From Planctomycetaceae bacterium (GTDB lineage Bacteria > Planctomycetota > Planctomycetia > Pirellulales > Pirellulaceae): a DNA stretch of 10,655 nucleotides. The position numbers and the translations under genes were made by a program. Each line of letters starts with the position of its first letter. Position 1 is the first letter of the stretch. The notes under the pieces are model-generated. The model did not search any database and was not told the DNA's origin. It saw only the letters and a list, made by a program, of their open reading frames with translations. The stretch spans positions 1 through 10,655 of the forward strand of contig JAKEHX010000125.1 in the NCBI GenBank assembly GCA_022614795.1, written 5' to 3'. Positions 1 through 5,371 of the stretch are shown here, piece by piece.

Positions 1-485
1 AGGGGCACGCCATGATCGCCACCGCCAACTTCGAGCTGGCCGGCGGGGCGTTCAAGCGGGCCCTGGCCCTCGATCCGGCGATCGACCGCGATGGCTTCAC
101 GCTGGACAAACTCTACGGCCCGGCGACGATTGCCAAGACGACCCATCTAGAGGATCTGGCCGCGTGGGCCTTGGACCACTCCGATACCTCCGAGCCTTAT
201 TTCCTGATGGGCGTCACGCTTCGCTACGACGGCCAGGCCGACCGGGCCGACAAGTTCTTCGCCCGTGCGGCTGAAGTGGCCGGCACAGCGGCCAGCCACA
301 TCGCCGCGTTTGCACCAGCCGCCGCGAACCTCGTCGAGCATGCCGTGCCTCAGCCGCCAGCGCCTCAGCCACCACCACCGCCTCCACCCGAGGCCCAGCC
401 GCCGTTTGATGCGCCTGTCGCTGCTCCGGCGCAACCCGCGCCGCCCGAGCCGCCGCAGCCGGTCGTGACGCTGGTCGAGATTTAA
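1..485 (+). CDS. TPR-repeat protein, C-terminal part (5' end outside window)
   Basis: The reading frame is open from the window edge (first full codon at position 3). The residues before the first ATG at 12 (Gly-His-Ala) already fit a TPR helix of the form GHA-x-x-ATANFELAGGAF, so the ATG is probably internal and the start lies upstream. A TPR-like helix pair ending in FKRALALDP is followed by a linker and a second helical unit (YFLMGVTLRYDGQADRADKFFARA) with the usual Gly/Ala/Tyr spacing. The last 50 or so residues are almost only Pro, Ala and Gln, a low-complexity tail ending in VTLVEI. TPR arrays are protein-protein interaction scaffolds; partner and location are not visible. A TAA stop at 483-485 is followed at once by a hairpin, and the gene converges on groEL. 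Assignment to a TPR protein is fairly safe; a specific function is not assignable. Confidence 0.75.
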   Translation, partial: GHAMIATANFELAGGAFKRALALDPAIDRDGFTLDKLYGPATIAKTTHLEDLAAWALDHSDTSEPYFLMGVTLRYDGQADRADKFFARAAEVAGTAASHIAAFAPAAANLVEHAVPQPPAPQPPPPPPPEAQPPFDAPVAAPAQPAPPEPPQPVVTLVEI

Positions 486-491
486 GTAGCA

Positions 492-508
492 GGCACACTC
501 CGTGTGCC
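492..508 (+). terminator. Hairpin directly after the TPR gene
   Basis: A perfect 7-bp inverted repeat (GGCACAC / GTGTGCC) with a 3-nt loop begins 6 nt after the TAA of the TPR gene. No T-run follows, so it is not a classical intrinsic terminator, but it could protect the mRNA 3' end or help Rho-dependent termination. From memory, GGCACAC-TCC-GTGTGCC-like hairpins recur between genes of planctomycetes, so it may be a dispersed repeat that doubles as a transcript end; this is inference. Confidence 0.4.
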
Positions 509-530
509 AAGGGCTAACGCCAGGCGATAC

Positions 531-560
531 AAACCCGAAGCGTAAGCGAGGCTTCGCCGC
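531..560. repeat. Short hairpin repeat (CGAAGC ... GCTTCG)
   Basis: CGAAGC (536-541) and GCTTCG (551-556) form a 6-bp stem around a 9-nt loop, within a stretch reading ACCCGAAGCGTAAGCGAGG. I recall near-identical stretches scattered between planctomycete genes, which suggests a dispersed repeat; copy number cannot be judged from one window. It lies in the gap between the convergent TPR gene and groEL. Confidence 0.35.
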
Positions 561-586
561 GGACTTCGGATGGATGACGCCAAACG

Positions 587-623
587 AAAACGGGTCCGCG
601 ATTGACTGGCAATCGCGGACCCG
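587..623 (-). terminator. Intrinsic terminator of groEL
   Basis: A perfect 13-bp inverted repeat (591-603 with 611-623) is extended to 14 bp by the G604-C610 pair, leaving a 5-nt loop. The stem is GC-rich (CGGGTCCGCGATT). Read on the minus strand, the direction of groEL, the hairpin is followed by TTTTCGTTTG (complement of 581-590), the expected stem plus U-tract layout. It begins 57 nt after the groEL stop codon. On the plus strand no T-tract follows, so it is mainly oriented for groEL. Confidence 0.7.
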
Positions 624-643
624 AGGATAATCCTTGCCGATCA

Positions 644-662
644 CCCTGACCACTGGTCAGGG
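644..662. terminator. Second hairpin in the convergent TPR/groEL gap
   Basis: CCCTGACCA and TGGTCAGGG are perfect 9-nt inverted arms around one central base; as RNA this gives an 8-bp stem with a 3-nt loop. It sits 17 nt after the groEL stop. No clear T-run follows on the minus strand; on the plus strand CTTTGATTGTT follows, a weak U-rich tail. It could serve as a second, possibly bidirectional, terminator or as an mRNA 3' stabiliser upstream of the stronger hairpin at 591-623. Confidence 0.4.
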
Positions 663-679
663 CTTTGATTGTTCAGGCT

Positions 680-2302
680 TTAGTACATGTCGTGATCGCC
701 GCCGTGGCCCTTGGCGGCCTTGCCTTCCTTGGGCTTTTCGGCGATCAGGGCGTCGCTGGTGAGGAGCAGCGTGCTGACGCTGGCCGCATTGGCCAGCGCG
801 GTGCGGACCACCTTAGTCGGGTCGATCACGCCCGCCTTCACCAGGTCTTCGAAGCTGTCGGTCAGGGCGTTGTAGCCATAGTTGCCCTTCCCTTCGAGCA
901 CCTTCTCGCACACGATGCCGCCGTCCTGGCCGGCATTGGTCGCGATCATCGTCAGCGGCGAGCGGCAGGCCCGCAGCACGATGTTGTAGCCCACCTGCTC
1001 GTCGTGGCTGAGGCTGTCGCCGGCTTTGACCTGCGAAATGGCCCGCAAGAGGGCCACGCCGCCGCCGGGAAGAATGCCTTCCTGAACCGCGGCGCGAGTC
1101 GCGTGCAGGGCGTCCTCAACGCGGGCCTTCTTCTCCTTCACCTCGCTCTCGGTCGCGCCGCCGACATTGACCTTGGCCACGCCGCCGGAAAGCTTGGCGA
1201 GCCGTTCTTCGAGCTTCTCGCGGTCGTAGTCGCTGGTGCTGACTTCGATCTCGCGGCGGAGCTGGTCGATGCGGGCCTTGATGTCGGACGACTTGCCGGC
1301 CCCTTCGATGATCGTCGTGTTGTCCTTGTCGATCGTGACCTTCTTCGCCCGGCCGAGATCCGTGAGCTGGACGTTCTCGAGCTTCACGCCCAGGGCCTCG
1401 AAGATCGCCTGGCCGCCGGTAAGGATCGCAATGTCCTCGAGCATCGCCTTGCGACGGTCGCCGTAGCCCGGCGCCTTGACCGCGCAGCACTGGAACGTGC
1501 CGCGGAGCCGGTTGATCACCAGCGTTGCCAGGGCTTCCCCCTCGACGTCTTCGCAGATGATGAGGAGCGGCTTGCCCTGCTGCACGACCGCTTCGAGCAG
1601 CGGCACCAGGTCCTTGATCTGCGTCAGCTTCTTCTCGTAGACCAGGATGTAAGGGTTTTCGAGCACGCAGGTCATGGTGCTCGGATCGGTCACGAAGTAG
1701 GGCGACAGATAGCCGCGGTCGAACTGCATCCCCTCGACCCATTCGGTTTCGGTCGCCAGGCTCTTGCCTTCATCGACCGTAATCACGCCGTCTTTGCCGA
1801 CCTTCTCCATCGCGTCGGCCAGCAAATTGCCGATCTCGCGGTCATTGTTCGCGGCGATCGACGCCACGTTGGCCATCTCGGCCTTTTCCTTGATCTTGAT
1901 CGACATCTTGCCGAGCTTGTCGGCGATGTCGGCCACGGCCTTCTCGATGCCGCTCTTCATCTGCACCGGGTTGACGCCGGCCACGACGGCCTTGAGCCCC
2001 TCGTTGAAGATCGCTTCGGCGAGCACGGTGGCTGTGGTAGTGCCGTCGCCCGCCACGTCGCTCGTCTTGCTGGCGACTTCGCGGACCATCCGGGCCCCCA
2101 TGTTCTCATACACGTCTTCCAGGTCGATCTCCTTGGCGACCGTCACGCCGTCTTTGGTCACCGTCGGCGAGCCGAAGCTCTTTTGGAGGATGACGTTGCG
2201 GCCCTTGGGACCGAGGGTGACTTTGACGGCCTTGGCCAGCTTGCCGACGCCGCGGCGAATGGCTTCGCGGGCCTCTTGATCGAAGGCGATGATTTTGGGC
2301 AT
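680..2302 (-). CDS. groL: 60-kDa chaperonin GroEL
   Basis: Encodes 540 aa, the normal length for GroEL, the cytosolic ATP-driven double-ring chaperonin that folds proteins inside a cage capped by GroES. Family landmarks are intact: the N-terminal equatorial segment with the TLGPKGRNV nucleotide loop (29-37), the DGTTT ATP-binding motif at 86-90, the apical domain around 190-375, Asp397 in VEDALHATR (equivalent to E. coli Asp398, needed for ATP hydrolysis) and GGGVAL at 413-418. The C-terminus is not the usual GGM repeat but a short tail rich in Lys, Gly, His and Asp (KAAKGHGGDHDMY). The ATG is supported by AGGAG (2313-2317) 10 nt upstream. It lies downstream of groES in the same direction but across an unusual 193-bp spacer filled with hairpins. 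Planctomycetes often carry several groEL copies, and I cannot tell whether this is the main one. Confidence 0.98.
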   Translation of the reverse strand: MPKIIAFDQEAREAIRRGVGKLAKAVKVTLGPKGRNVILQKSFGSPTVTKDGVTVAKEIDLEDVYENMGARMVREVASKTSDVAGDGTTTATVLAEAIFNEGLKAVVAGVNPVQMKSGIEKAVADIADKLGKMSIKIKEKAEMANVASIAANNDREIGNLLADAMEKVGKDGVITVDEGKSLATETEWVEGMQFDRGYLSPYFVTDPSTMTCVLENPYILVYEKKLTQIKDLVPLLEAVVQQGKPLLIICEDVEGEALATLVINRLRGTFQCCAVKAPGYGDRRKAMLEDIAILTGGQAIFEALGVKLENVQLTDLGRAKKVTIDKDNTTIIEGAGKSSDIKARIDQLRREIEVSTSDYDREKLEERLAKLSGGVAKVNVGGATESEVKEKKARVEDALHATRAAVQEGILPGGGVALLRAISQVKAGDSLSHDEQVGYNIVLRACRSPLTMIATNAGQDGGIVCEKVLEGKGNYGYNALTDSFEDLVKAGVIDPTKVVRTALANAASVSTLLLTSDALIAEKPKEGKAAKGHGGDHDMY

Positions 2303-2338
2303 GGATCAGTAACTCCTGAGTTTGATTTATGTTGTTAG

Positions 2339-2360
2339 CCGGGACCAAACCTGGTCCCGG
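2339..2360. repeat. Perfect 9-bp hairpin in the groES-groEL spacer
   Basis: CCGGGACCA (2339-2347) and TGGTCCCGG (2352-2360) form a perfect 9-bp GC-rich stem with a 4-nt AACC loop. It ends 21 nt upstream of the groEL Shine-Dalgarno. In the groES-groEL transcript it would be a stable hairpin in the groEL leader, so it could act as a processing or stability site or a weak attenuator; no T-run follows it on the minus strand (ACAACATAAA follows). Confidence 0.5.
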
Positions 2361-2377
2361 TGAATCGCGTCAAATTT

Positions 2378-2486
2378 CTCGTGCCCAAGCTCTGCTTGGA
2401 CACGCACGTCTTGCGAAGCTCTGCTTCGCCAAATCGGGAAGCAGAGCTTCCAGCACGTGAGTTCCCAAGCGGAGCTTGGGAACGAG
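2378..2486. repeat. 109-bp MITE-like array of four hairpins between groES and groEL
   Basis: The element is bounded by 13-nt terminal inverted repeats, CTCGTGCCCAAGC (2378-2390) and GCTTGGGAACGAG (2474-2486), with one mismatch. Inside and including the ends are four small hairpins that share an AAGC-NNN-GCTT core: 2381-2403 (10 bp, one mismatch, loop TCT), 2413-2429 (GCGAAGC-TCT-GCTTCGC, perfect), 2437-2451 (GGAAGC-AGA-GCTTCC, perfect) and 2461-2483 (GTTCCCAAGC-GGA-GCTTGGGAAC, perfect 10 bp). The last begins like repeats I recall from many bacterial genomes (CGTTCCCAAGC...). It has no coding capacity, which fits a non-autonomous element or REP-like cluster. It ends 9 nt after the groES stop on the groEL side, so it would be transcribed in a groES-groEL mRNA and form consecutive stem-loops. 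Confidence 0.65.
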
Positions 2487-2495
2487 CAACCTGAT

Positions 2496-2828
2496 TCAGT
2501 CTTCCAGCACGGCGAGGATGTCCTCCTCGCGCATCAAGAGCAGCTCGTCCTCGCCGACCTTGAACGTCTCGCCGGCCCACGACGTGAAGAGCACGCGGTC
2601 GCCGCTCTTGACTTGCAGTTTGCCGCGGCTGCCGTCGTCCAGCAGCTTGCCGTTGCCCACAGCTTCGATCACGCCCCGCTGCGGCTTCTCTTTGGCCGAG
2701 TCGGGCAGCACGATTCCCCCGGCGGTCCGCTCCTCGCTCGATTCGCGGCGGACGACCACGCGGTCCCCCAGCGGCTGGAGCTTCAGTTGCGTCTTGGCCG
2801 ACTTTTTCTCTTTCGTTGCGGTCGCCAT
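2496..2828 (-). CDS. groS: 10-kDa co-chaperonin GroES
   Basis: Encodes 110 aa. GroES forms the heptameric lid that binds GroEL and closes the folding chamber. The family pattern is clear: LKLQPLGDRVVVRR (16-29), the GroEL-binding mobile loop with TAGGIVLPDSAKEKPQ (35-50), GDRVLF (76-81) and the C-terminal MREEDILAVLED (99-110). An N-terminal Lys/Thr-rich extension (MATATKEKKSAKTQ) makes it some 10-14 residues longer than typical GroES. The frame stays open upstream to 2954, but the ATG at 2828 is chosen because AGGAGG lies 10 nt upstream (2839-2844) and because the extra residues resemble no GroES. It heads the groES-groEL pair. No HrcA-type CIRCE operator (TTAGCACTC-N9-GAGTGCTAA) is visible upstream, so heat control, if any, works another way. 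Confidence 0.96.
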   Translation of the reverse strand: MATATKEKKSAKTQLKLQPLGDRVVVRRESSEERTAGGIVLPDSAKEKPQRGVIEAVGNGKLLDDGSRGKLQVKSGDRVLFTSWAGETFKVGEDELLLMREEDILAVLED

Positions 2829-2838
2829 GCGTGACAAT

Positions 2839-2844
2839 CCTCCT
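2839..2844 (-). promoter_or_regulatory. Ribosome binding site that sets the groES start
   Basis: On the minus strand AGGAGG ends 10 nt before the ATG at 2828. It is the best Shine-Dalgarno match in the window and decides for the internal ATG over the longer open frame that runs upstream to 2954. Confidence 0.75.
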
Positions 2845-2885
2845 GGCGTGAATCGGAAACCTGATGCGGTTGGAAAGGCGGGAAA

Positions 2886-2915
2886 GGCGGGGTGCGAAAA
2901 CACGTACCCTGTCAA
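2886..2915 (-). promoter_or_regulatory. Candidate groES-groEL promoter (weak)
   Basis: On the minus strand TTGACA (2915-2910) is a perfect -35 hexamer. Seventeen nt further comes CCCCGCCTTT, which is no match to TATAAT but begins like the CCCCAT -10 box of enterobacterial sigma-32 heat-shock promoters. The predicted start would lie 40-50 nt upstream of the groES ATG. Planctomycete heat-shock promoter rules are not known to me, so this is a pointer only. Confidence 0.25.
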
Positions 2916-3315
2916 AACTGCGCGAACAGCTTCGCTCGGGCGGGCTAAACGCAACTAGCGCGCCAGAGCGGCCAAGAGCGACGTAACCAATTGCCACGAC
3001 GCGTTTTGCGACGAATTCAAGCACGTCATCGAAAGCGCGATGCACCCCTGCCCGTGGCAGTCAACCATTGATCCGCTCATTGGACTGCCATTTTGACAGC
3101 GAACCAAGTGTGGGGCTTTCAGCCTGCCATGCTTATACCTTCCTCCCGACTTTGAGCCCGGATTTGGTCCTTGCTGAGTCAAATCGAGGGTGAGGACGAG
3201 GACGATACGAGTCCGGCCTGAAGGACAAGCGCCCCCCCTGAATTGTTTCTCCGCTTTCCCTTGCGCAAAATGGGGGGCTGTCGCCTTCTGACCTTTACGG
3301 TGATTTCGTTTCTGT

Positions 3316-4260
3316 ATGCCCATCAAAGTCCAATGCGCCTGCGGAGCGGCTTTTGCCGCCAAGGATGAACTCGCAGGGCGCACCGTCAAATGCCCCAAGT
3401 GCCAGCAACCCCTCGCCATTCCCGCCGCGGGCGCCGCGCCGGTCGCCGCGCAAGCTGCACCGGCTAAACAGGTCCAGCCGGCGGCGGTGCCCCGCCAGGT
3501 GGCTGCACCGCTCCCTTCGCAAACCGCGCCCGCCCCGCACCCCGGTGGTGATATCTTCGCCGAAGCCGGTCTGAAGGCCATGCAGGCCGGCATGTCCCCC
3601 TGCCCCGCCTGCACCGCGCCGATGGCGATCAATGCGATCGTGTGCATCAAGTGCGGCTACAACAAAAACATCGGCCGGCGGATGGAGGTGGTCAAGCAAA
3701 CCGGCGGCACGGCGCTTCCCGGCGGTCACAGCGTCACCGTGGAAGAAATGCTCGACAAGGCGGCCGTGCGGATCGAGGAGGAGAAGGAAGAAGAGCGGAA
3801 AAAAACCAGGGAAGGGATGCCATGGTGGGTGTACTTGATCGGAATCACGGTCATCGCCGGTTTTATGATCGCCATGATGCTCATCCCGCAAGAAACGGCG
3901 ATGCGCGTGGCGGGGTGGACGGTCATCGTATTATCGTGGCTGGTGTGTATGTACTCGGGCATCCGGATACTCATTATTGCCTTCCAGGAAAGTGCGTTAC
4001 AGGGAATCCTCTACCTCGTCATACCGTTTTATCCGCTGTTCTATATCATCACCCGCTGGGACCGGTGTGGCGGTCTCTTCTTGATGAACCTCGTTGCCAC
4101 CGTCTTCATGTGTTTCGGATATGGATCGATCATCCTCGCGGAAGTCATGAACAAGCCCGCCGAAAGTTCGCTTCCGCGGTCCGTGCAATACGTGACGGCA
4201 TATCACGTGCCGATAGGCTTGACTGCCGCAGACTTGACCGCCAATTCCGAGCCAGCATGA
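3316..4260 (+). CDS. Membrane protein with two zinc ribbons
   Basis: Encodes 314 aa of unknown function. The N-terminus (1-35) is a zinc finger with Cys7, Cys9, Cys26 and Cys29 and the wording AKDELAGRTVKCPKC, a module I associate with many planctomycete proteins. After an Ala/Pro/Gln-rich linker (36-78) comes a second four-cysteine ribbon, CPAC (96-99) and CIKC (110-113), continuing GYNKNIGRRMEVV. A charged Glu/Lys/Arg stretch (152-166) precedes about four hydrophobic segments (near 169-190, 199-222, 229-246, 255-276) and a short polar tail. The zinc ribbons are therefore probably cytoplasmic with a C-terminal membrane domain. The start has no strong Shine-Dalgarno, but the finger begins right after the Met. 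It is divergent from groES. The next gene starts 54 bp downstream in the same direction, so co-transcription is possible; a 6-bp hairpin (4276-4295) lies between them. Confidence 0.85.
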   Translation: MPIKVQCACGAAFAAKDELAGRTVKCPKCQQPLAIPAAGAAPVAAQAAPAKQVQPAAVPRQVAAPLPSQTAPAPHPGGDIFAEAGLKAMQAGMSPCPACTAPMAINAIVCIKCGYNKNIGRRMEVVKQTGGTALPGGHSVTVEEMLDKAAVRIEEEKEEERKKTREGMPWWVYLIGITVIAGFMIAMMLIPQETAMRVAGWTVIVLSWLVCMYSGIRILIIAFQESALQGILYLVIPFYPLFYIITRWDRCGGLFLMNLVATVFMCFGYGSIILAEVMNKPAESSLPRSVQYVTAYHVPIGLTAADLTANSEPA

Positions 4261-4302
4261 TATCGCCGGTCGCGGTTGTCGGACCAATGCGACAAATTCT
4301 CT

Positions 4303-4307
4303 GGGAG
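4303..4307 (+). promoter_or_regulatory. Ribosome binding site that sets the start of the secreted beta-sandwich gene
   Basis: GGGAG ends 7 nt before the ATG at 4315. It supports this ATG over the upstream in-frame TTG at 4276, and the resulting N-terminus is a clean signal peptide. Confidence 0.6.
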
Positions 4308-4314
4308 ACAAACC

Positions 4315-4977
4315 ATGCGGTTTCAATGTGTGCTTTCGTTGCTACTTGGCGGCGGTCTCGCGGCCCGCGCGGCGGACGATCTGCCCGTCGTCTATGAGGA
4401 GAACTTCGAGAAAGGGGCGGACCACTGGCAGCCGCTCGACGAAAAGCAATGGCAGATCAAGAAGACCGACAAGGGGCAGGTCTATAGCCAGCACGTGAAG
4501 GCATCGGCCTACAAGCCGCCGCACCGCAGCCCGACGAACGTCGCCCTGCTCAAGGACGTCACGGTTGGGGACCTGGTGCTCACGGCCAAGGTCCAGAGCA
4601 CGCACCCCGACTACGGCCACCGCGACGCCGTGGTCGTCTTCGGCTACCAGGACCCAGCCCATTTCTACTACGTCCACTTGGGCAAGCAGGCCGACGACCA
4701 CGCCAACCAGATCTTCATCGTCAATGGCGAGGCCCGCAAGAAGATCTCGCTCACCTCGACCAGCGGCACCAACTGGGACGACAACTGGCACAACGTCAAG
4801 GTCGTCCGCAAGGTGGAAAGCGGCGCGATCGAAATCTTTTATGACGACATGACCAAACCGGTCATGACCGCCAAGGACGAGACCTTCAAGTGGGGCCGGA
4901 TAGGCATCGGCACGTTCGACGACACCAGCGACTGGGACGACATCGTGGTGCGGGGCGTGAAGGTCGAGCGGAAATGA
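4315..4977 (+). CDS. Secreted beta-sandwich protein (LamG / DUF1080-like)
   Basis: Encodes 220 aa. Residues 1-20 form a signal peptide (MRF, a hydrophobic core CVLSLLLGGGLA, then ARA-A), so the protein is exported. The mature part has the alternating pattern of a concanavalin-like jelly roll: YEENFEKGADHWQP at 27-40, DLVLTAKVQS (86-95), DAVVVFGYQDPAHFYYVHLG (104-123), WHNVKVVRKVESGAIEIFYDD (158-178) and a C-terminal GIGTFDDTSDWDDIVVRG (197-214). The last block is typical of LamG/DUF1080-type folds, where an acidic loop often sits near a calcium site. Planctomycetes have many such exported proteins, some acting on sugars (3-keto-disaccharide hydrolases), but no catalytic residues can be named here and a carbohydrate-binding or structural role is as likely. 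It follows the zinc-ribbon membrane gene by 54 bp. Confidence 0.85.
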   Translation: MRFQCVLSLLLGGGLAARAADDLPVVYEENFEKGADHWQPLDEKQWQIKKTDKGQVYSQHVKASAYKPPHRSPTNVALLKDVTVGDLVLTAKVQSTHPDYGHRDAVVVFGYQDPAHFYYVHLGKQADDHANQIFIVNGEARKKISLTSTSGTNWDDNWHNVKVVRKVESGAIEIFYDDMTKPVMTAKDETFKWGRIGIGTFDDTSDWDDIVVRGVKVERK

Positions 4978-4998
4978 CGTGCAAAATCTGAGAGAGAG

Positions 4999-5196
4999 CC
5001 GCGGATTTCGCGGATGACGCAGATCAGGCAACGACCAGAAAACTGCTCGCGCCTTTAACGGAATTAAACAGTACTCCGTACTCTGTACTTCGTACTCCGT
5101 ACTGCAAGCCGCGCAACTCGTCGCGACGCCCGCAATCCCCGAACCGCGACCGCGAACAGCCCGGACAACACATCCGCGTCCTCCGCGTAATCCGCT
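4999..5196. repeat. About 200-bp terminal-inverted-repeat element, MITE-like
   Basis: The left end (5001-5024, GCGGATTTCGCGGATGACGC then AGAT) and the right end (5172-5195) are inverted repeats matching at 21 of 24 positions. The interior holds a 7-bp tandem repeat (5071-5104) and no credible gene. The end wording (ATCCGCGTCATCCGCG...) is one I recall as a frequent intergenic repeat in environmental bacteria. The layout suggests a non-autonomous element or a composite of two inverted copies of a dispersed repeat. No clear target-site duplication was identified. It occupies half of the 394-bp gap between the beta-sandwich gene and the Cys-rich secreted protein gene; the remaining part (5197-5371) is the leader of the latter, where I see no confident promoter. 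Confidence 0.55.
5071..5104. repeat. 7-bp tandem repeat (GTACTCC-like), about 4.9 units
   Basis: Units GTACTCC, GTACTCT, GTACTTC, GTACTCC and GTACTG follow head to tail. Read on the minus strand they translate to a QYGVRSTEYGVL-like peptide, a well-known source of spurious gene calls in planctomycete genomes as far as I recall. Such repeats can vary in copy number between strains. Confidence 0.8.
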
Positions 5197-5371
5197 GTTC
5201 ATTCGCCTTTGCAAATCTAGGCAATCAGCGCCGACCTTGCCGATCGCGCAAAGTTTTCCGCTTTTGACGAAAGTTCTCAAGGCCGCGCGTCCGATACTGT
5301 CGCTGCCGGAAGGTCCGTCTCGGCCGGCCGGACGAAGTTCGTTGTAACTAGCGACAGCGAAAGGACTTGTG

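Larger units (their letters stand above)
2829..3315. other. 487-bp non-coding gap between divergent groES and the zinc-ribbon gene
   Basis: Apart from the groES leader I see no convincing gene. The gap holds an 8-bp inverted repeat TGGCAGTC (3055-3062) / GACTGCCA (3083-3090) with a 20-nt loop, followed by TTTTGACA on the plus strand. It also holds a short copy of a GAGGACGAGGACGAT-type repeat (3192-3212) that recurs at 7787-7808, and C7 and G6 runs (3232-3238 and 3272-3277) that could pair. TTGACA at 3093-3098 has no matching -10 at 16-18 nt. Small open frames here have no recognisable protein features. No CIRCE box was found on either strand. Confidence 0.5.

Noticed and set aside
665..2338. 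A 557-codon open frame on the plus strand antisense to the whole groEL gene
   Set aside because: It mirrors groEL codon by codon, is rich in His, Asp, Leu and Arg as expected from reading GC-rich codons backwards, and matches no family I know. Long antisense frames are common opposite high-GC genes.
2378..2486. CRISPR array reading of the repeated AAGC-NNN-GCTT units
   Set aside because: Units are short, palindromic, differ in flanks, are not evenly spaced by unique spacers, and no cas gene is near.
2835..3045. N-terminal extension of GroES or separate small gene upstream of groES
   Set aside because: The frame stays open but the residues match no GroES, and the AGGAGG site points to the ATG at 2828.
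3055..3098. Hairpin (8-bp stem, 20-nt loop) followed by TTTT as a plus-strand terminator
   Set aside because: No plus-strand gene lies upstream to be terminated, the loop is large and the T-run is only four bases.
5024..5224. 66-aa open frame on the minus strand containing LQYGVRSTEYGVLF
   Set aside because: It is a translation of the 7-bp tandem repeat and inverted-repeat ends, a typical spurious call; there is no start signal or domain.
5264..5298. TTGACG / GATACT as a promoter for the Cys-rich protein gene
   Set aside because: The spacer is 23 nt, too long for a sigma-70 type promoter, and neither box is a good match.
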